This document shows, piece after piece, positions 55,403 to 63,909 of a DNA stretch of 64,000 nt. The stretch's first letter is position 1. Each line of letters begins with the position of its first letter. The position numbers and the translations under genes were made by a program. The notes under the pieces were generated by a model. That model did not search any database and had not been told where the DNA came from. It saw only the letters and a program-made list of their open reading frames with translations. Origin of the DNA: Methanomicrobia archaeon (GTDB taxonomy: Archaea; Halobacteriota; Bog-38; Methanoflorentales; Methanoflorentaceae); the NCBI GenBank assembly GCA_015660915.1, contig JACTTZ010000004.1:1-64000 (forward strand), read 5' to 3'.

Positions 55403-55939
55403 GTGACTTGGGCGATCTGGATCACGGGACTGCCGGGGAGTGGCAAAACCACCATTGCACGCGAAGTGGCAAAGAGACTCGCAGGCGAGAAGCTGCGGAC
55501 GCTGCAACTTGATGAGATTCGGACTATCGTCACGCCCCGTCCAACATATTCCGAGCAGGAACGCGATATCGTCTATGCGTTTCTCGCGTACACGGCGAAG
55601 GTGCTTACGGAGTGCGGCGTGAATGTCATAATCGATGCGACCGCAAACCGCAAACGCTACCGGGACCTCGCCCGAGCGCTCATACCCCGCTTCGTGGAAG
55701 TATATATTAGCTGCTCACTCGAGACGTGCAGGCAGCGAGAGGCGCATCGTAGCGCGGAGTTCGCTCCAAAAAAGATCTACGAGAGATCGCAGGCACCTGA
55801 CGCCGTGGTGCCGGGAGTCAATGTACCGTACGAGGCGACAAAGAGTCCCGAGTTGACCATAGACAGCGACAGCGTCGCACCAACAGAGGCAGCTGAAATC
55901 ATCATGCGAGAGATAAGGCGGCGATTAAATGGAGCTTGA
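55403..55939 (+). CDS. APS kinase-like P-loop kinase
   Basis: 178 residues. Walker A ITGLPGSGKTTIAREVAKRL, LQLDEIRTIVTP, VNVIIDATANRKRYRDLARALIPRFVEVYISCSLETCRQREAH and the C-terminal DAVVPGVNVPYEATKSPELTID follow the CysC (adenylylsulfate kinase) plan. No ATP sulfurylase or PAPS reductase gene is near, so the substrate may not be APS. It overlaps the following gene by 11 bases. Confidence 0.88.
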   Translation: MTWAIWITGLPGSGKTTIAREVAKRLAGEKLRTLQLDEIRTIVTPRPTYSEQERDIVYAFLAYTAKVLTECGVNVIIDATANRKRYRDLARALIPRFVEVYISCSLETCRQREAHRSAEFAPKKIYERSQAPDAVVPGVNVPYEATKSPELTIDSDSVAPTEAAEIIMREIRRRLNGA

Positions 55940-56762
55940 AAGCGTTATCGTTATGGCTTCCGGGGCGATGGAGTCCGTCCTTGCCTTCATCAGAACGACA
56001 GGAGACTTCTCGGCGATAACAAAGTACAAGGAGCGCGATGTAACGAGGAGGTTCGACCTCGTTGCAGAGCAGAAGCTGCAAGATCAGTTGTTCGAAAGGG
56101 GCGTTAGCGCGCGTATCGTCTCAGAAGAACGCGGCGACCGGATTATAGGCGACGATCCGAGCTGTACGTTCGTGTTTGATCCGATCGATGGATCAAGCAA
56201 CGCCGCGATCGGCTTTCCCTACTTTTGTTCGTCACTCGCCTATGCGCCAAAAATCGACGACGTTTCGCTCAGTGACATCAGTATAGGCGCGGTCGTAACG
56301 AACTCGTTAGATGTGTATGCAGCAGAGAGGGGCCAGGGGGCCCGCCTCAACGGAGCACCGCTCGTGACACGGAAAGCACCGCGCTATAAGCCCGTTGTTG
56401 CTGGATACGCCTATGGCGTGTCGCACGTCCCGCGCGGACTCATCGAATTCGAAAAAGACGCTAAGGTGCGGATTTTCGGCAGTATTGCGTACGATATTTG
56501 CCAAGTCGCAACAGGAACGCTCGATGCAGTAATCGACACTAGAGACCGCTTGAGCAGTTACGACGTAGCTGCCGCGCTCCTAATTTTATACGAGTCTAAC
56601 GGGATTATAACAACGGGTGACGGCAACCTGTTGGATGCTCCAGTAACTGCTTCTAATCTATCCCTTGTATGTTCTATAGACCGAACCCTACACGACAGAA
56701 TTCTTGAGACGTTGGGCCAATTCTCGAATGATGAGACAGAAACGCCGAATAGGACCTCTTAG
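55929..56762 (+). CDS. Inositol monophosphatase/FBPase superfamily phosphatase
   Basis: 277 residues. Metal-site motifs: IVSEERGD, FVFDPIDGSSNAAIGFPYF (the canonical DPIDGT-type loop, here DGS), and the C-terminal YDICQVATGTLDAVIDTRDRLSSYDVAAALLIL. Li+-sensitive phosphatases of this superfamily act on inositol phosphate, fructose bisphosphate or PAP. Following a CysC-like kinase, a CysQ-like role on a 3'-phosphoadenosine compound is one option. Translationally coupled to the kinase. Confidence 0.88.
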   Translation: MELESVIVMASGAMESVLAFIRTTGDFSAITKYKERDVTRRFDLVAEQKLQDQLFERGVSARIVSEERGDRIIGDDPSCTFVFDPIDGSSNAAIGFPYFCSSLAYAPKIDDVSLSDISIGAVVTNSLDVYAAERGQGARLNGAPLVTRKAPRYKPVVAGYAYGVSHVPRGLIEFEKDAKVRIFGSIAYDICQVATGTLDAVIDTRDRLSSYDVAAALLILYESNGIITTGDGNLLDAPVTASNLSLVCSIDRTLHDRILETLGQFSNDETETPNRTS

Positions 56763-56958
56763 CTAATGACGCGCCTCATGATTCATAATCGCGTTCACGG
56801 CAAAGACGCCACGCCTACGTGCGATGCGCTAGCAACGCTAAATAATCAAAAATTCAACGGCCACACTCTTTAGAAATAACGTTCGATCTTGTATGCACGG
56901 CCAAAGAAACGGCCGATGGCGGCCCTTCGAGGGCCCTGTGGTCGGGTTAGGTCGTGCG

Positions 56959-57166
56959 ATGTCGCCACGCGAGAAAGTTCTGCTGGAGAGTGTTTACAGC
57001 AAGGGGGAGAACGAATTTCCTCCTGAGGTTTTTTTTGGAATTCAACATCATGCGGCTCAACGGTCGTGAGCAGGTTTCACATATGACGCTTTCAGAAATG
57101 GTAGCTGAGGGGAGTTGTACAACCAAGTTGAAGTTGAGCGGAAAGGACGCTTGGGGGTGGCTTTGA
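56959..57166 (+). pseudogene. Small protein frameshifted in a T8 run
   Basis: From ATG 56959 the frame reads MSPREKVLLESVYSKGENEFPPEVF and runs into a stop. Removing one T from the T8 run (about 57029-57036) joins it to EFNIMRLNGREQVSHMTLSEMVAEGSCTTKLKLSGKDAWGWL ending at 57166, a coherent protein of about 68 residues. I do not recognise it. It could be an intact small gene with a sequencing error or a relic. The rest of 56763-57357 shows no gene. Confidence 0.4.
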
Positions 57167-57325
57167 TTTCCACATCCTCCAACTGAGTCAGTCGAACAGA
57201 AGGGGCTATTTGACGCGCTCAAAAACTTAGTGCTATAACGAAAGGGTGCCTAGAGGCTTCACGATTTGGAGCCCAAGCCCAAGAGATCTTGGGGGGATCA
57301 GATCACGGCACGTTAGCCTAGCAGC

Positions 57326-57335
57326 TTTATATATG
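57326..57335 (+). promoter_or_regulatory. TATA box of the PsbP-like lipoprotein gene
   Basis: tttatatatg ends 22 bases before ATG 57358, the spacing of a leaderless archaeal transcript. Confidence 0.55.
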
Positions 57336-57357
57336 TGAGCCCCTCCAATATCGCGTT

Positions 57358-57960
57358 ATGATAAAAAAGGCCTTAGCTATCATCGCGCTTGTCATGATCG
57401 CTTCGCTGTCCGTAGCGGGTTGCACGCAAAGCTCCCCTACATCATCACCGACACCAACTCCGATCACCTCAAAGGAAACGGTCATTGGCAACAATATGAC
57501 GTTTTCTAGCTCTACTGGCTTCAATATCACGTATCCGAAGACACTAAAAATAGACTCAAACAATAGTACTGACAGTCAAAACAGGGTATACATTTACTTA
57601 GTGACAAACAACACACTCGACAGCGTGAACGTGGCGACCGCCGACCTCACCCCGAACGCAACACTTTCGGATTGGGCAACCTACGTTCGCGACTCAGTTA
57701 ATGATTTCCCGAATTGGCAGCTAATTTCAAACCAGAGCACGACGTTAGGTGGCAAGCCAGCATATACCATCGTTTGGCAAGCGACAGTTCCCGTTCAGAA
57801 TGACTCGAACGTTCAAAATACGACGCTTAAAGTGATGCAAACTACTCTGATAAACAACAACACGGGATATATCGTAACCTACAAAGCCACACTCGACGAC
57901 TATAACACGTACCTGGCACAGGCACAGCGAATAATGAACTCGTTTGAGCTGACGTCGTGA
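57358..57960 (+). CDS. PsbP-like domain lipoprotein
   Basis: 200 residues. Lipoprotein signal IIALVMIASLSVAGC, a Ser/Pro/Thr linker, then a domain with STGFNITYPKTLKID and VKVMQTTL...GYIVTYKATLDDYNTYLAQAQRIMNSFEL, the PsbP/Mog1-like pattern frequent in methanogen lipoproteins. It is rich in Asn-x-Thr/Ser sites, so N-glycosylation outside the cell is likely. Function unknown. Single gene. Confidence 0.8.
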   Translation: MIKKALAIIALVMIASLSVAGCTQSSPTSSPTPTPITSKETVIGNNMTFSSSTGFNITYPKTLKIDSNNSTDSQNRVYIYLVTNNTLDSVNVATADLTPNATLSDWATYVRDSVNDFPNWQLISNQSTTLGGKPAYTIVWQATVPVQNDSNVQNTTLKVMQTTLINNNTGYIVTYKATLDDYNTYLAQAQRIMNSFELTS

Positions 57961-58284
57961 TTCGAGTTTGTGAGTGCTGGCTTATCCATTCCAATTTGAG
58001 CGGGTGGCGCTTACTACGCCACATCGTTCTTTTTTAGGACGGGCAAAAGCGGATTCTTAACGGTAATTAGACCTGTTATTTTGGCGATTTCCTTTGACCT
58101 ACGCTCGGTTCAAAAGTTGAAGCGACACGCGTTCGTGTCCAAAATGTGTCTAGCAATTGATCGGCAACTGCGATCTAGCGAATGATCGACACAAGAAAAG
58201 GGGGGGCGGCCCGGAATGGCCGCCATCCTTGTCTTTTTCCCTGAGATATCCATCAGAGGCGCAACTAATAGTGGGGCTCGCGTG
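57961..58284. other. Intergenic region, nothing supported
   Basis: 324 bases between the lipoprotein gene and the convergent hicA. No frame or structure could be supported. Confidence 0.4.
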
Positions 58285-58575
58285 CTATGCCTTTTCGTAA
58301 CAACTCCACATCTTGAAAAAATCGGTCCTGCTCATTTGCAACTCGCGCAAGACGGCGTGCAGCAATCCCGCGGGAAGCTGGCGATGTGCGTGAATCGGTA
58401 TTGTGGTCGCTCGACCGTCCTGAGAGACTAAACGAACGTGTGAACCTCGCGTTCGAGTGAGGCGAAAACCGATAGATTCTAAGAACTTCACGAGCTCGCT
58501 CCCGCTGATCAATGGGAACTTTTCGGCGCGCGCTGCAGCGGCGCCCGTTTGCTCACAGCTCGACGTCAGCTTCAA
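58285..58575 (-). CDS. hicA: HicA-family toxin
   Basis: 96 residues. The HicA double-stranded-RNA-binding-like fold is seen in PLISGSELVKFLESIGFRLTRTRGSHVRLVSQDGRATTIPIHAHRQLPAGLLHAVLRELQMS, with the catalytic His in RGSHV. It cleaves mRNA when free. The first 20 residues (from TTG 58575) are not conserved, yet no later start fits before EKFPLISG. It overlaps the hicB stop by four bases. Confidence 0.9.
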   Translation of the reverse strand: MKLTSSCEQTGAAAARAEKFPLISGSELVKFLESIGFRLTRTRGSHVRLVSQDGRATTIPIHAHRQLPAGLLHAVLRELQMSRTDFFKMWSCYEKA

Positions 58576-58745
58576 TTACGTCCCCCCTCCTCAAGCTCCT
58601 CCTGACAAAGCTGTATGCACTCCTTAATGTTATCGAGTGCCTCCTCGAGTGTTACACCATAGGAGTGACAGCCTTTCAACGACGGGCACGAAGCAATGAA
58701 ATAGCCCGCATCATCTTTCCGAATTACTATTTGACGTTCCTCCAC
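58572..58745 (-). CDS. hicB: HicB-family antitoxin
   Basis: 57 residues: VEERQIVIRKDDAGYFIASCPSLKGCHSYGVTLEEALDNIKECIQLCQEELEEG, the partial RNase-H-like HicB domain. It is short, with no C-terminal DNA-binding domain. I prefer GTG 58745 (GGGGG eight bases upstream), which begins the fold; the track start at 58817 adds an unconserved leader that contains the probable TATA element ttcatatacatgg. The order is hicB-hicA. Confidence 0.85.
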   Translation of the reverse strand: MEERQIVIRKDDAGYFIASCPSLKGCHSYGVTLEEALDNIKECIQLCQEELEEGGRN

Positions 58746-59009
58746 GAAGTGCCCCCTAAATGGGCTTCTCCTCCATGTATATGAATACATCCCGTTGATG
58801 AGCGTCTGCGGGCGCAAACAAGCCCCGTGTGTTAGCTCAACAGAGTGGCAGCGTTACAGCGCCGCGCGCGTCGATATGGTCAGAACGAGACTTTAAACAC
58901 ACGGGGATGCCGGACAAAGACTTAAGTCGGCAAACACTCGTGTGTACTGTATCTAAGTAGATCAATTAATCCATTTTACATCATCCAAAGCACGCGAGGA
59001 TGTCCAATC

Positions 59010-60089
59010 GTGTTGAACGAAGGGCAAGACAATCGAAAGCTTAACAGGGTAGGCGAGGGCCTCAGGTCTCGCGTAGCTCGAACGGGCGATGCCGCTTCCA
59101 CACAGAGCGCGGATTCCTCTCAGTTCATCTCGGGGCTGCTCTACGCCCAGGGCCAAAATGACTTCGCACAAGCCCTCGCACTCAAGCGAGCTCTTATTAA
59201 AGAGCACGAAGGAGATGTGCTCGAAGAGATGATCCCCGGGAGCGAGCTCGTAAATGAGCGAGGGACGTGTTACCAGATAGAAACGGTAGAGAGGGTAAGC
59301 TTGCAGACGATACCCTCACTGAGGGCAAAAGAGAGCTTATTATCAGATTTCAAGCTCCTTAACGGCGTGAGAGAGGTGACCGAGAGCGCCTTGAAGGAGC
59401 GTGGCTACCACACCATCGAAGATCTCGTCGGTCATAACCGCTTTGGGGGGCAGGCGCGCCGTTTCCTAGGACTTGTCGAAGCGCTCGACACGGCCGAGAT
59501 TATGGAATGGATTGGAAAAAGGTTCTCAAAATCGCATCCGCTTGCATTACGTGCCTCGGGCTTCCACGCGCCGGACGAGTTGCTCTTCGTCGACATCGAG
59601 ACGTTGGGGCTTTTCTCCAGCCCGATCATAGTTATAGGGCTGGCTAATTCGATCGGCGAGACCCTTAACGTGCACCAATTTGTTCTCAGGGATGTGCATG
59701 AAGAGCCCGCGGCGCTAACTGCATTTCTTTCTCACGTTGACGCACGTAGTGCGCTCGTCACGTTCAACGGGCGAACTTTTGACGTTCCTTATCTTGAGCA
59801 ACGTCTCGCCTACTACCAAATACGCGGCGATTTGCAGAGAACGCACTTCGACGCGCTCCATTTCGCGCGAAGAAAGTGGCAAGGGATGATGCCCGACTTT
59901 CGGCTATTCACGCTCCAGAAGCATCTCCTCGGCGCTCGCGAAACAGACATTCCCAGCGCCTTAGTTCCGGAGTTCTATGAGACGTACTTGCGGACACAAA
60001 ATGTCGGGCCGTTGCTCGCCGTGATTGAACACAACAGACAGGATCTCATCGCGCTTGCACACATTTTTTCGATGCTTTGCGAGGGATAA
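59010..60089 (+). CDS. RNase H-like 3'-5' exonuclease, YprB/MrfB-like
   Basis: 359 residues. The C-terminal half is a DEDD exonuclease: LLFVDIETLG (D195, E197), LVTFNGRTFDVPYLEQRLAYY, HFDALHFARRKW and IEHNRQDLIALAHIF. The N-terminal half (including ELVNERGTCYQIETVERVS and a helix-hairpin-like SALKERGYHTIEDLVGH) also matches YprB. In Bacillus, MrfB with helicase MrfA removes mitomycin lesions. Here too a MrfA-like helicase gene overlaps its end by 13 bases. TTG/GTG usage makes the start approximate. Confidence 0.85.
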   Translation: MLNEGQDNRKLNRVGEGLRSRVARTGDAASTQSADSSQFISGLLYAQGQNDFAQALALKRALIKEHEGDVLEEMIPGSELVNERGTCYQIETVERVSLQTIPSLRAKESLLSDFKLLNGVREVTESALKERGYHTIEDLVGHNRFGGQARRFLGLVEALDTAEIMEWIGKRFSKSHPLALRASGFHAPDELLFVDIETLGLFSSPIIVIGLANSIGETLNVHQFVLRDVHEEPAALTAFLSHVDARSALVTFNGRTFDVPYLEQRLAYYQIRGDLQRTHFDALHFARRKWQGMMPDFRLFTLQKHLLGARETDIPSALVPEFYETYLRTQNVGPLLAVIEHNRQDLIALAHIFSMLCEG

Positions 60090-61180
60090 GCACGTCTGTC
60101 GAGGCTATCCTCCGAAAGCTGCAGAGCGATCCCTCGTACTGCAACCAAGTCGAACATATCGAAGTGCTGCCCGCTAGAGAGGCAGTTTTCGGTGAGGCCA
60201 GCGATATAGCCCCAAAAGTCGATGCGTACCTGCAGCTAAAAGCCATTCAGCTGTACCGGCACCAAACCGATGCTCGCACGGCGTTGCGTGCAGCGAAGAA
60301 TGTAGTAATCACTACCCCCACGGCGTCCGGAAAGACGCTCGCTTTCAACGTTCCGATCTTCGAAGAGCTCGAGCGCGACCGGAGCGCGACCGCACTCTAC
60401 CTCTTCCCGACAAAAGCTCTGTCGAATGACCAGTTGAAGGTGCTTGAGGAGCTCGAGCGCGTCTGTGGGATACCCGTCAATCCTAGTGTTTACGACGGAG
60501 ATACGCCCTCACACAAACGGCCGAAGATTCGAGCGACGGCGAGGATCGTGATCAGCAACCCGTACGAGCTCCATCATGTCTTGCCATGGCACTACAAGTG
60601 GCAGCGATTTTTAGCGCACTTGAAGTTCATCGTACTTGACGAGGCCCACGTGTATCGCGGCGTATTCGGGTCAAACGTTGCTCTGCTGATGAGGCGACTG
60701 CGCAGGCTTTGCGCGTATTATGGATCAAAGCCGCAGTTTGTCATCTCCACCGCCACCCTCGCAAATCCGATTGAATTCGGTGAGAGACTCACAGGCGCGA
60801 CGTTCGCCCTAATCGAACGAGACGGATCACCTAGAGAGCGTAAGTATTTCGTTCTGTATAACCCGTACGCGAATGGCATTGGCACCCGTTCCGCTCATCG
60901 AGAGGCTGAGAGCTTGTTTCTCCTTTTCATCCGAAACAACCTGCAGACGCTTTGTTTTGCGCCGTCCCGGAAGATGGCCGAGCTCATTGCCCTTTGGGCT
61001 CGAAATGATGTCAGAGACTTCGCGCCCTCTCTCGCCGGCCGCATTGCAGCCTATCGTGCGGGCTACTTGCCTGCGACGCGGCGGCAGATCGAGGCGCGCT
61101 TGAAAAGCGGCAGCTTAGCCGGCATAACGTCAACGACGCGCTTGAACTTGGCATTGACATCGGTAGCTTGGATGCCGTGA
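60077..61180 (+). CDS. DEAH helicase, MrfA/YprA-like, N-terminal part (gene frameshifted)
   Basis: 367-residue frame carrying helicase domain 1: Walker A TTPTASGKTLAFNVPIF, DEAH box FIVLDEAHVYRG, motif III ISTATLANP, and the start of domain 2 (LCFAPSRKMAELIALWAR). The frame breaks at about 61135: one missing base in tcaacgacgcgcttgaac turns STNALELGIDIGSLDAVIM into STTRLNLALTS. The rest is the frame at 61168-62373. TTG 60077 is the track start; initiation is probably coupled to the upstream exonuclease gene. Confidence 0.85.
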   Translation: MRGISTSVEAILRKLQSDPSYCNQVEHIEVLPAREAVFGEASDIAPKVDAYLQLKAIQLYRHQTDARTALRAAKNVVITTPTASGKTLAFNVPIFEELERDRSATALYLFPTKALSNDQLKVLEELERVCGIPVNPSVYDGDTPSHKRPKIRATARIVISNPYELHHVLPWHYKWQRFLAHLKFIVLDEAHVYRGVFGSNVALLMRRLRRLCAYYGSKPQFVISTATLANPIEFGERLTGATFALIERDGSPRERKYFVLYNPYANGIGTRSAHREAESLFLLFIRNNLQTLCFAPSRKMAELIALWARNDVRDFAPSLAGRIAAYRAGYLPATRRQIEARLKSGSLAGITSTTRLNLALTSVAWMP

Positions 61181-62373
61181 TCATGGCGGGCTATCCTGGC
61201 ACGATCATCTCGACGATGCAGCAAGCGGGAAGAGCGGGCCGGGGTAAGGGCGAGTCTATCGCGACCTTGGTTGGATTTCACGACCCCCTCGATCAGTACT
61301 TCATGAAGCATCCGGACGCGCTGTTCGGTGGGTCCCACGAACACGCCATCATCGATCTTTCGAACGAATATATTAGCGCAGGACACGCTATGTGCGCGGC
61401 GGCCGAGTTACCGCTGCGGCTCCCTGACGATGAAGCATATTTCCCGGCGCTTCTTGCAGAATCGCTCGCGGCTCTCGAGCACCAAGGCTTAGTGAAGAAC
61501 ACCGCGAGCGGGTGGGTTTACTCAGGCAGAGGCAGGGCAACCGAGGCAGTGCCCCTGAATGCGCTCTCCTCGCAGGTGTTCAAGATGCCGTGCGAAGGGC
61601 GACTGCTCGAAACCCTCGACAGGACCCGCGCGTACCGAGAGGCCCATAAAGGGGCGGTGGTGCTTCACGAGGGCGAGACCTACATCGTCGAGCAGCTCAA
61701 TTTGAGTAGCGGCATCATATCCGTGAGCAAAAAGCCCGTCGACTTCCATACGGAGCCGATCAAAACCGTTGATCTTCGCGTGATACAAGAGCTAGAGACC
61801 CAGCAGAAAGGCGCGTTGACCGTGTCTTTCGGCGCTGTCGAAGTCGTCGAGCAGTACGTCGGATACAAAACGCTGCGCTACGATCAAGTCGTCGGAACTG
61901 AGAGCCTCGACCTGCCGCCCCTCCGCTTCACGACGACGGCGCTGTGGCTCACCGTGCCAGAAGCTGCCGTGGAACGCGTCGTAGCGAAGCAGCTTGACAT
62001 CGCTGGTGGCATCCACGGCGCAGAGCACGCTTTAATTGCAGTGATGCCGCTGCACGTGATGTGCGATCGGTGGGACATCGGCGGCGTTTCGACCGCGTGC
62101 CATCCGGATACAGCACGACCTACGATCTTCATCTATGACGGTTTCGAGGGCGGGATTGGTCTCGCCGAAAAAGCGGTCGAGCTCATCGCCGACATCGTCA
62201 CAATGACACGTGAGCTCGTCAGAGGCTGCTCGTGCGACGTCGGATGCCCGGCATGCATCTACTCGCCTAAGTGCGGGAATGATAACAAGCCTCTCGACAA
62301 GGAGGCTGCAATCGTTCTGTTAGACGAGCTCGTTGCACATATGGCCAAAGCGAATCGATTGAACGCTTCTTGA
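61168..62373 (+). CDS. DEAH helicase, MrfA/YprA-like, C-terminal part (gene frameshifted)
   Basis: 401-residue frame continuing helicase domain 2: GYPGTIISTMQQAGRAGRGKGES is motif VI. Then comes the DUF1998 region with the four-Cys zinc site CSCDVGCPACIYSPKCGNDNKPLDK, typical of MrfA and related helicases. The ATG at 61168 is not a real start; it lies inside the broken motif V. If the shift is a sequencing error the whole protein has about 765 residues, the usual MrfA length. Confidence 0.85.
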   Translation: MDAVIMAGYPGTIISTMQQAGRAGRGKGESIATLVGFHDPLDQYFMKHPDALFGGSHEHAIIDLSNEYISAGHAMCAAAELPLRLPDDEAYFPALLAESLAALEHQGLVKNTASGWVYSGRGRATEAVPLNALSSQVFKMPCEGRLLETLDRTRAYREAHKGAVVLHEGETYIVEQLNLSSGIISVSKKPVDFHTEPIKTVDLRVIQELETQQKGALTVSFGAVEVVEQYVGYKTLRYDQVVGTESLDLPPLRFTTTALWLTVPEAAVERVVAKQLDIAGGIHGAEHALIAVMPLHVMCDRWDIGGVSTACHPDTARPTIFIYDGFEGGIGLAEKAVELIADIVTMTRELVRGCSCDVGCPACIYSPKCGNDNKPLDKEAAIVLLDELVAHMAKANRLNAS

Positions 62374-62607
62374 TGCACGTCACGACCATTTCGCAAGACG
62401 GACGCCGAAGGCCTCTGGGTCTCTGCGACTAACCTGCACGAACGCGGTGATGCGTGCTATTCTCACTTTGAACCACCAACGTCTGTCTATAAAAGGTGGG
62501 GTCCTATTTTCCAAAGTGCGGAGGCGCAGACGCAGGCAAGCCACAAACGATTAATACGCTGACGAAGCACATCGAACGTATCGTTGCGACTTAACGAGGT
62601 GCTTATC

Positions 62608-63330
62608 GTGGCCTTCGACGTTATTCCCGCTATTGATATTAAAGATGGTCGATGTGTCCAGCTAGTAGGAGGGGCACCGGAAAACGTCCTTGTCTCGTTA
62701 GAGGACCCGGTATCCGTGGCGGAACACTGGATTGACAGCGGTGCCACCAGCCTCCACGTCATCGACCTCGACGGCGCTTTTGGGAAGCCTCGAAATCTTA
62801 AGATTGTCTACAAGCTGGCAAAACTCGACGCGTTCATTGAGGTCGGTGGCGGGGTTCGCTCGCGGGAACACGTTGCTGACCTTCTCCAGATAGGCGTCGA
62901 CCGGGTGATTTTAGGTACCGCCGCCGTCCGAAACCCAACGATCGTCCACATCCTGAGCGCCGAGTTCGGTAGTGCGTCCGTCATGGTGTCAGTCGACGCG
63001 CGAGGGGGCGAGGTCCTGATTGAAGGATGGACGCGAAGCTCGGGCTTGCGGCCTGAGGAGCTGGGTTTGCTCTTTCAGGAGATGGGTGCGGGTTCGCTGC
63101 TCTTCACGGACGTGGAGGTAGAGGGGAGGATGAGCGGGATACGCGCCGACGTAATTCGCGGTCTCGTTGAATACGTCAACGTGCCAGTTATCGCGTCTGG
63201 CGGTATAGGATGCTTAAGTGACATACGAGCAGTCGCCTCGACCGGAGCCGCCGGCGTCGTTATCGGCTCTGCGATATACACGGGGAAGATCACGCTTAAC
63301 GATGCGTTTAAAATAGTACGCGACCTCTAG
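62608..63330 (+). CDS. hisA: Phosphoribosylformimino-5-aminoimidazole carboxamide ribotide isomerase (HisA)
   Basis: 240 residues. The half-barrel repeats start FDVIPAIDIKDGRCVQLVGG (catalytic Asp) and SVDARGGEVLIEGWTRSSG / VPVIASGGIGCLSDI, with phosphate loops VGGGVRS and ASTGAAGVVIGSAIYTGK. Amadori rearrangement in histidine synthesis. GTG 62608 with GAGGT upstream is preferred over TTG 62584. 15 bases ahead of hisB. Confidence 0.95.
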   Translation: MAFDVIPAIDIKDGRCVQLVGGAPENVLVSLEDPVSVAEHWIDSGATSLHVIDLDGAFGKPRNLKIVYKLAKLDAFIEVGGGVRSREHVADLLQIGVDRVILGTAAVRNPTIVHILSAEFGSASVMVSVDARGGEVLIEGWTRSSGLRPEELGLLFQEMGAGSLLFTDVEVEGRMSGIRADVIRGLVEYVNVPVIASGGIGCLSDIRAVASTGAAGVVIGSAIYTGKITLNDAFKIVRDL

Positions 63331-63345
63331 GGTACGGAGTAAAAC

Positions 63346-63909
63346 ATGCGGACGGCCAACGTTCAGAGGCAAACCAAAGAGACCGAGATTGATCTGCACC
63401 TCAATCTCGACGATCCGTCAGAAACGGCAATTGAGACCGGGGTACCGTTCTTTACGCACGTTCTCGAGGCTCTCTCCTTGCACGGCGACATCGGAATACG
63501 CATCGTTGTGCGTAGCGACGGCAATCCGCATCACGTAGTTGAAGACGTCGGCATCGCACTCGGGATGGCGCTGAAAAGCGTGATTGCGGGGACGGCGGGC
63601 ATCAGACGATTCGGAAGCGCCTCCATTCCAATGGACGATTCGCTTGCCACCATCGCTGTCGATGTAGCAGGGCGGAGCTACGTCGTATTCAATGCCACGA
63701 TCGCCTCTGGCGTCGACGGCATCGATGCCAGCTTAGTGAGACATTTCATCCAATCGCTCGCGTCGCACGCCATGCTCACGATTCACGTCAACGCTTATGG
63801 TTCAGACGATCATCACACGATCGAAGCAATCTTCAAAGCGCTCGGCGTCGCACTCAACGAAGCACTACAGCCTCGAGAGGGAGTCCGCAGCACAAAGGGA
63901 GTGCTATAG
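63346..63909 (+). CDS. hisB: Imidazoleglycerol-phosphate dehydratase
   Basis: 187 residues. The metal-binding motifs PHHVVEDVGIALGMAL and DDHHTIEAIFKALGVALNEAL are intact, and DDSLATIAVDVAGRSYVVF is conserved. GVPFFTHVLEALSLHG stands where most relatives have GIPFLDHML, with Thr in place of Asp, a minor change. Mn-dependent dehydration in histidine synthesis, paired with hisA. Confidence 0.95.
   Translation: MRTANVQRQTKETEIDLHLNLDDPSETAIETGVPFFTHVLEALSLHGDIGIRIVVRSDGNPHHVVEDVGIALGMALKSVIAGTAGIRRFGSASIPMDDSLATIAVDVAGRSYVVFNATIASGVDGIDASLVRHFIQSLASHAMLTIHVNAYGSDDHHTIEAIFKALGVALNEALQPREGVRSTKGVL

Noticed and set aside
55403-55939. Assimilatory sulfate reduction
   Set aside because: Only a CysC-like kinase is present; no ATP sulfurylase or reductase gene is nearby, so the pathway is not claimed.
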